Assembly: GCF_000470775.1 (NCBI RefSeq)
Contig: NC_022438.1
Coordinates: 372,001 to 436,000, forward strand
Direction: 5' to 3'
DNA: 64,000 bases
Source of the DNA: Leifsonia xyli subsp. cynodontis DSM 46306
GTDB lineage: Bacteria > Actinomycetota > Actinomycetes > Actinomycetales > Microbacteriaceae
Both the position numbers and the translations under genes were made by a program. This document shows positions 59,111-64,000 of this stretch, one piece after another. The notes under the pieces were generated by a model. That model worked only from the letters and a program-made list of their open reading frames with translations. It did not search any database and was not told where the DNA came from. Position 1 is the first letter of the stretch. Each line of letters begins with the position of its first letter.

Positions 59111-60244
59111 ATGGCGAACCCGAACCGACGCGGTATCCCGATGCCCTTCACGTCCCGGTCGCGCCGCGGCGACCCTCTCCGTTCGCCATCGCCCTCCCTT
59201 GTCGAGCGTTCGCCCGCGCAGCGCTCCAGCATGGTCGACAGCGCGGTCTACGCGGACGGCGTGCGCGTCGCGTCGCCGCAGACCCTGGCCGAGACCTATC
59301 GCGCGCTCGACCGCACGCCGGGCGGGGTCGCCTGGATCGGCCTCTACCGGCCGAGCGAGCAGGAGCTCATGTCGCTCGCGGAGGAGTTCAACCTCCACCC
59401 GCTCGCAATCGAGGACGCGATCGTCGCGCATCAGCGGCCGAAGCTGGAACGCTACGACACGGTGCTCTTCGTCGTGCTCAAGGCGGCTAACTATCTGGAT
59501 GTCCCCGAGGAGGTCGACTTCGGCGAGCTGCATCTCTTCGTCGGGCCGAACTTCGTGATCACCGTTCGTCACAGCGAGTCGCCCGACCTCTCCACCGTGC
59601 GGCAGCGGATGGAGCGTGAGCGCGACCTGCTCGCCCTCGGTCCGCAGGCCGTCCTGTACGCCATCATCGACGCCGTCGTGGACGCTTACAGCCCCGTGGT
59701 CGCGGGTCTCGCCAACGACATCGACGAGATCGAGACGCAGGTGTTCGGCGGGGACGCCCTGGTCTCCCGGCGCATCTACGAACTCTCGCGCGAGGTCATC
59801 GACTTCCAGCGCGCCACGCACCCCCTCTCCGCCGTCATGGTGGCGCTGGAACGCGGCTCCTCGAAATACGGCGTGACCCAGGAGCTCGAACGCCGCCTGC
59901 GCGATGTCGCCGACCACCTCACCCAGGTGAACGAGCGCGTCGATGGTTTCCGCTACCTGCTGCGCGACATCCTGACGGTGAACTCGACCCTCGTCTCCGA
60001 GCGCCAGAACGAGGAGATGACCCGCCTCGCGCACTCCAGCCATCGCCAGGGCGAAGAGGTGAAGAAGATCTCCTCGTGGGCGGCCATCCTGTTCGCGCCC
60101 TCGCTCATCGCGGGCGTCTACGGGATGAACTTCACGCATATGCCGGAACTGGAATGGCCGCTGGGCTATCCGATGGCGGTGCTCGCGATGCTGGGGCTGA
60201 GCACGCTGCTGTATGCGATCTTCAAGCGGCGCGGGTGGCTGTAG
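59111..60244 (+). CDS. corA: CorA-family magnesium/cobalt transporter
   Basis: 377 residues from ATG 59111. A large cytoplasmic funnel domain (residues 40-300) and two C-terminal helices. The selectivity motif YGMNF stands at the end of helix 1, and the C-terminus is the usual basic FKRRGWL. It takes up Mg2+ as a pentamer. The first 40 residues are Arg/Ser-rich and variable. Complete. Confidence 0.92.
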   Translation: MANPNRRGIPMPFTSRSRRGDPLRSPSPSLVERSPAQRSSMVDSAVYADGVRVASPQTLAETYRALDRTPGGVAWIGLYRPSEQELMSLAEEFNLHPLAIEDAIVAHQRPKLERYDTVLFVVLKAANYLDVPEEVDFGELHLFVGPNFVITVRHSESPDLSTVRQRMERERDLLALGPQAVLYAIIDAVVDAYSPVVAGLANDIDEIETQVFGGDALVSRRIYELSREVIDFQRATHPLSAVMVALERGSSKYGVTQELERRLRDVADHLTQVNERVDGFRYLLRDILTVNSTLVSERQNEEMTRLAHSSHRQGEEVKKISSWAAILFAPSLIAGVYGMNFTHMPELEWPLGYPMAVLAMLGLSTLLYAIFKRRGWL

Positions 60245-60492
60245 GGCGCGATCGCCTGCCGGGCTCGCGAACGGCCTCCGGCCCCCGTCGAAGGAGGCGG
60301 AATCGAGCCGATTCGCTTGCATTGACGCCGGTGTGCTCAAATGAGTACGTGCCAATCCGGCGAGCGTTTGTAGCGCTTGCATGAAGAAGCCGAACGTCCG
60401 AACGGTGCGGTTTGTCACATTCGGTAACCTGCATTGCATACCCTGGCCCGCTCTCATCCTGCGCGGGTCCCCGCAGCCTGGAGGAAAAGACC

Positions 60493-61578
60493 TTGACCAT
60501 CACAGCTCGTAAGTCCGCGCTCACCGGCCTCGTCGCGGCCGGTGTCGTCGCGCTGCTCGCGGCCTGCGGCTCAGCGCCCAGCTCGTCGAACTCGGCCGGC
60601 GCGAACTCGACCTATATGCCCTGCATCGTCTCCGACCAGGGCGGTTTCAACGACCGCTCGTTCAACCAGCTCGGCCTGGAGGGCGTGCAGGAGGCCGCGA
60701 AGAAGATCGGCAGCTCCTACAAGCAGGTCCAGTCGAAGAGCGCCAACGACTATCTGCCCAACATCAAGAGTCTGATCCAGCAGGGGTGCAGCGTCATCGT
60801 CGCCTCCGGGTTCAACCTGGTCGCGCCGGTGAAGGAGGCCGCCGCCGCGAACCCCAAGGTGAGCTTCGTCATGGTCGACGACAACAGCATCAAGGCCGAC
60901 AACGTCAAACCGGTCGTCTTCGACACCGACGAGGCCGGATTACTCGCCGGGTACGCGGCGGCGAGCTATTCGAAGACCGGTGTCATCGGCACCTACGGTG
61001 GTCAGAAGCTCCCCTCGGTCACGATCTTCATGGACGGCATCGTGGACGGCGTGAAGTACTACAATCAGCAGAAGGGCGCCGACAAGAAGGTCATCGGCTG
61101 GGATCTCGCGTCGCAGGACGGCCAGTTCGTCAATAGCTTCGTCGACCTCAACACGTCGAAGACGATCGCCCAGACCATGCTCGGCCAGAACGCCGATGTG
61201 CTGGCCCCGATCGGCGGCCCGATCTACCAGGGCGCCGGTGCGGCGATCAAGGACTCCGGCAAGGATGTCACCCTGATCGGGAACGACGCCGATGTCTTCC
61301 TCACCGACCAGAACGGCTTCAACAGCCTGTTCCTGACCTCGATCATGAAGAACATCAAGCCGACGGTCGCGACGGTCGTCGAGCAGGCCGCCTCCGGCAG
61401 CGCGTTCGACAACTCGCCGTATGTCGGGACGTTGAAGAACAACGGCGTCGGCGTCGCCCCGTTCCACGACTTCGCCTCGAAGATCGACTCCACCCTGAAG
61501 AGCGAGCTGGACAAGATTAAGGCCGGCATCGTCGACGGCTCGATCAAGGTCGAGTCGCCGTCGGCGTTCGCCCAGTAG
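60493..61578 (+). CDS. BMP-family substrate-binding lipoprotein
   Basis: 361 residues from TTG 60493, 5 or so bases after GGAGGAAAAG. Signal peptide with lipobox LLAACG. BMP/PnrA-type fold: SDQGGFNDRSFNQLGLEG at the start and VIGTYGGQKLPSVTIFMDG in the middle bind a nucleoside. It should deliver nucleosides to the ABC transporter encoded next. A strong hairpin separates it from the ATPase gene. Confidence 0.92.
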   Translation: MTITARKSALTGLVAAGVVALLAACGSAPSSSNSAGANSTYMPCIVSDQGGFNDRSFNQLGLEGVQEAAKKIGSSYKQVQSKSANDYLPNIKSLIQQGCSVIVASGFNLVAPVKEAAAANPKVSFVMVDDNSIKADNVKPVVFDTDEAGLLAGYAAASYSKTGVIGTYGGQKLPSVTIFMDGIVDGVKYYNQQKGADKKVIGWDLASQDGQFVNSFVDLNTSKTIAQTMLGQNADVLAPIGGPIYQGAGAAIKDSGKDVTLIGNDADVFLTDQNGFNSLFLTSIMKNIKPTVATVVEQAASGSAFDNSPYVGTLKNNGVGVAPFHDFASKIDSTLKSELDKIKAGIVDGSIKVESPSAFAQ

Positions 61579-61590
61579 ATCGCGCGACCG

Positions 61591-61620
61591 CGGGGAGGCC
61601 GGCCTGCGCCGGCCTCCCCG
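61591..61620 (+). terminator. Intercistronic hairpin after the BMP gene
   Basis: A perfect 13-base stem (CGGGGAGGCCGGC with its complement) around a CTGC loop, 12 bases after the stop and 40 before the ATPase start. No T-run. It probably protects or attenuates the transcript so that more binding protein than transporter is made. Confidence 0.7.
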
Positions 61621-61660
61621 CCTCCGCCTCGAGCACCCAGCCCGAAACCCCGAGGTCCTC

Positions 61661-63199
61661 ATGAAACTCGAACTCCGCGGCATCACGAAGAGATTCGGCG
61701 CCCTGGTCGCGAACGACCGCATCGACCTGACGGTCGAACCCGGTGAGATCCACTGCCTGCTCGGCGAGAACGGCGCCGGCAAGTCGACCCTCATGAACGT
61801 CCTGTACGGCCTGTACCAGGCGGATGAGGGCGAGATCCTCCTCGACGGCGAGGTCCAGCGCTTCGACGGTCCCGGCGACGCCATGAAGGCGGGCATCGGG
61901 ATGGTCCACCAGCATTTCATGCTCATCCCCGTCTTCACCGTCGCCGAGAATGTCATGCTCGGCCACGAGCAGACCAGGTTCGGCGGCCGTCTCGATCTCA
62001 CGGCGGCTCGCGCGAAGGTGCGCGAGATCTCGGCACGGTTCGGCTTCGATGTCGACCCGGACGCGTTGGTCGAGGAGCTGCCCATCGGCGTCCAGCAGCG
62101 CGTGGAGATCATCAAGGCGCTCTCGCGCGATGCCGAAGTGCTCGTGTTCGACGAGCCGACGGCCGTTCTGACGCCGCAGGAGACCGATGAGCTCATGACG
62201 ATCATGAAGCAGCTCGCCGCCGGCGGGACGGGCATCGTCTTCATCACCCACAAGCTCCGCGAGGTTCGCGAGGTGGCGAGCCGCATCACCATCATGCGGC
62301 TCGGCAAGGTGGCCGGCGAGGCCGACCCGGAGGCGTCCAACGCCGAGCTCGCCTCGCTCATGGTGGGCCGCAGTGTCGAGCTGAGCGTCCGGAAGGGCGA
62401 GCCGCGGCTCACGGACAATGTCCTCCGCGTGCGGGATCTCACCGTTTTCGACGCAGCCGGGGCCGTTCTGGTCGACGCGCTGAGCTTCGATGTCCGCGGC
62501 GGCGAGGTGCTCGCCATCGCCGGTGTCCAGGGCAATGGCCAGACGGAGCTGACCGAGGCGCTCCTCGGCCTGCAGAAGCGGGTGACCGGGTCGATCGAGC
62601 TCGACGGCCGCGAGCTCCTCGGCCTCTCCGTGCGGAGGATCCTCGACTCCGGCGTCGGGTTCGTCCCGGAGGACCGCAACGTGGACGGCCTGGTCGCCGA
62701 GTTCTCCATCGCCGAGAATCTGATGCTCGACCGCTCCGATGGCGCCCCCTTCGTCAAAGGGGTGAACCTTCAGCTCGCGTTCCGCGACACGTTCGCGGAG
62801 GAGAAGGTGCGCGAGTTCGACGTGCGCTCCCAGGGCATCGCGACCCGCGTCGGCCGGCTCTCCGGCGGCAACCAGCAGAAGGTCGTCCTCGCGCGCGAGC
62901 TGAGCCGCGAACTCCGCCTTTTCGTGGCCGCGCAGCCGACTCGCGGTCTGGATGTCGGCTCGATCGAGTTCGTCCACGAGAGGATCATCGCGGCGCGCGG
63001 CGCCGGGGTGCCGGTCATCGTCGTCTCCACGGAGCTGGACGAGATCGTCGCGCTCGGCGACCGCGTCGCGGTCATGTACCGCGGCGGCGTCGTGGGCATC
63101 GTGCCCGCCACCACGCCCCGGGAGATCCTCGGCCTCATGATGACCGGTGAGGCCCCACCGGCGGAGTACCTCGTCGAGACAGAAGGAGCCTCCGCGTGA
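61661..63199 (+). CDS. Nucleoside ABC transporter ATPase, two-domain
   Basis: 512 residues from ATG 61661. Two ABC domains in one chain. The first has Walker A GENGAGKST (about residue 35) and Walker B LVFDEPTAVL but a degenerate signature; the second has GVQGNGQTE, signature LSGGNQQK and VAAQPTRGLDVGS. This layout is typical of BMP-linked (NupA/RbsA-like) importers. The TGA overlaps the permease GTG. Confidence 0.93.
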   Translation: MKLELRGITKRFGALVANDRIDLTVEPGEIHCLLGENGAGKSTLMNVLYGLYQADEGEILLDGEVQRFDGPGDAMKAGIGMVHQHFMLIPVFTVAENVMLGHEQTRFGGRLDLTAARAKVREISARFGFDVDPDALVEELPIGVQQRVEIIKALSRDAEVLVFDEPTAVLTPQETDELMTIMKQLAAGGTGIVFITHKLREVREVASRITIMRLGKVAGEADPEASNAELASLMVGRSVELSVRKGEPRLTDNVLRVRDLTVFDAAGAVLVDALSFDVRGGEVLAIAGVQGNGQTELTEALLGLQKRVTGSIELDGRELLGLSVRRILDSGVGFVPEDRNVDGLVAEFSIAENLMLDRSDGAPFVKGVNLQLAFRDTFAEEKVREFDVRSQGIATRVGRLSGGNQQKVVLARELSRELRLFVAAQPTRGLDVGSIEFVHERIIAARGAGVPVIVVSTELDEIVALGDRVAVMYRGGVVGIVPATTPREILGLMMTGEAPPAEYLVETEGASA

Positions 63200-64000
63200 G
63201 CGAGCAGATCCCCCGCGTGGACGCCGACGCTCTGGCGGGCGGAACGCCCGCCGCCGAACCCGCGCTCGACCAGATCCCCGCCGGGCGCGAGGCCCCGGAG
63301 CCGCCCGTCCCCGAGGAGTCCCGTTCGCACCGCGTCCTGCGCGAGATCGCCTCGGGCAGCGCGCTGCTCTCCGTCTGTGCGATCATCGTCGCGCTCGTCG
63401 TCGGCGGCGTCTTCATCGCCGTGACGAACCAGCAGGTGCAGGCGGCGCTCGGCTACTTCTTCGCGCGACCCGGAGACACCTTCGCCGCCATCGGCAACGC
63501 GGTCGGGGGAGCGTACTCGGCCCTTTTCCAGGGCGCTGTCTACAACGTCAACGCCCCCGATGTCGCCACCGGCATCCAGTCGCTGTCGACGACGCTCACC
63601 TTCGCCACGCCGCTCATCGCGGCCGGCCTCGGTGTCGCGCTCAGCTTCCGCGTCGGCCTGTTCAACATCGGCGGCCAGGGACAGATGCTCATCGCGGCCC
63701 TGTTCGCGGGCATCGTCGGCTTCAAACTGCCGATGGCGCCGGGCGTCCACCTCCTCATCGCGGTCATCGCCGGGCTCGTCGGCGGTGCGATCTGGGCGGC
63801 GGTCGCCGGGGTCCTCAAAGCGTACACGCGGGCGCACGAGGTCATCGTCACGATCATGCTCAACTACATCGCGCTCAACCTTCTCAACTACCTGCTCACG
63901 ACATCCTTTCTGCGCGCCCCGGGCGCGAACGATCCGCGCACCCCGGCGACACTGCCGACGGCGGTGTTCCCCAAGCTCTTCGGCAGCGGGTATTCGCTGG
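63196..64000 (+). CDS. Nucleoside ABC transporter permease (3' partial)
   Basis: GTG 63196 overlaps the ATPase stop (GTGA). 268 codons without a stop reach the window end. A hydrophilic N-terminal region of about 50 residues precedes helices of the BPD_transp_2 type; LGVALSFRVGLFNIGGQGQ and HEVIVTIMLNYIALNLL are the family signatures. It should form the channel of the importer; a second permease probably follows outside the window. Confidence 0.9.
   Translation, partial: MSEQIPRVDADALAGGTPAAEPALDQIPAGREAPEPPVPEESRSHRVLREIASGSALLSVCAIIVALVVGGVFIAVTNQQVQAALGYFFARPGDTFAAIGNAVGGAYSALFQGAVYNVNAPDVATGIQSLSTTLTFATPLIAAGLGVALSFRVGLFNIGGQGQMLIAALFAGIVGFKLPMAPGVHLLIAVIAGLVGGAIWAAVAGVLKAYTRAHEVIVTIMLNYIALNLLNYLLTTSFLRAPGANDPRTPATLPTAVFPKLFGSGYSL

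Overview
The window is high-GC actinobacterial DNA. The str operon, the sdhCDAB operon, the LAxTG-type wall-sorting signals and the IS types point to a Microbacteriaceae genome. The mix of intact housekeeping genes, many freshly broken genes, a polygalacturonase and insertion sequences fits a host-restricted, decaying plant-associated genome of the Leifsonia xyli type. The species name is an inference from recall and was not searched. I saw no rRNA, tRNA or CRISPR array.

Layout. 1-6951: a surface 'anchored-repeat' metal-type ABC transporter locus (repeat wall protein, substrate-binding protein with an inserted repeat domain, ATPase, permease), with several lesions. 7233-8733: two membrane proteins. 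8734-9337: a repeat-rich gap carrying the str promoter. 9338-13769: rpsL-rpsG-fusA-tuf with a terminator. 13847-15003: a broken LAxTG surface protein. 15371-18634: two tandem family-2 glycosyltransferases, the second destroyed by a truncated IS30-type element, then a HEPN-like gene. 19077-22989: a D-Ala-D-Ala carboxypeptidase and an MMPL exporter. 23182-26208: thiolase, short-chain dehydrogenase and FHA genes, all broken. 26234-29704: a RamB-like regulator divergent from PEP carboxykinase around a palindrome. 29878-33195: an ABC exporter and an MFS transporter that lacks a start codon. 33662-34557: a BLUF blue-light sensor and a DUF2269-like membrane protein. 34096-36084: a secreted GH28 polygalacturonase. 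36328-39957: ribDEBA-H under an FMN riboswitch. 40079-41707: a LAxTG surface protein with an in-frame stop. 41747-47143: a SorC-type regulator divergent from glpD-glpF-glpK, with matching palindromes at two promoters. 47265-51405: a small unknown gene, a GNAT acetyltransferase, trpS, exodeoxyribonuclease III and a YihY/BrkB membrane protein. 51672-52570: a decayed IS5-type element. 52594-56096: the sdhCDAB operon and its terminator. 56264-60244: a small unknown gene, mannose-1-phosphate guanylyltransferase, a GT4 glycosyltransferase and CorA. 60493-64000: a BMP-type nucleoside ABC transporter whose permease runs off the window.

How the genes fit together. Intact systems cover translation, riboflavin synthesis, the succinate step of respiration, gluconeogenesis from the C4 pool (pckG with its regulator), glycerol uptake and oxidation, and nucleoside uptake. 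Broken genes are mostly accessory: surface proteins, the anchored-repeat transporter, fatty-acid-type thiolase and dehydrogenase, polysaccharide glycosylation, and transposases. About a dozen loci carry frameshifts, nonsense codons, deletions or a missing start. The most interesting signals are the anchored-repeat transporter of unknown substrate, a dispersed intergenic repeat built on GGGAGGAG/CTCCTCCC, and a palindromic operator shared across the glycerol regulon.
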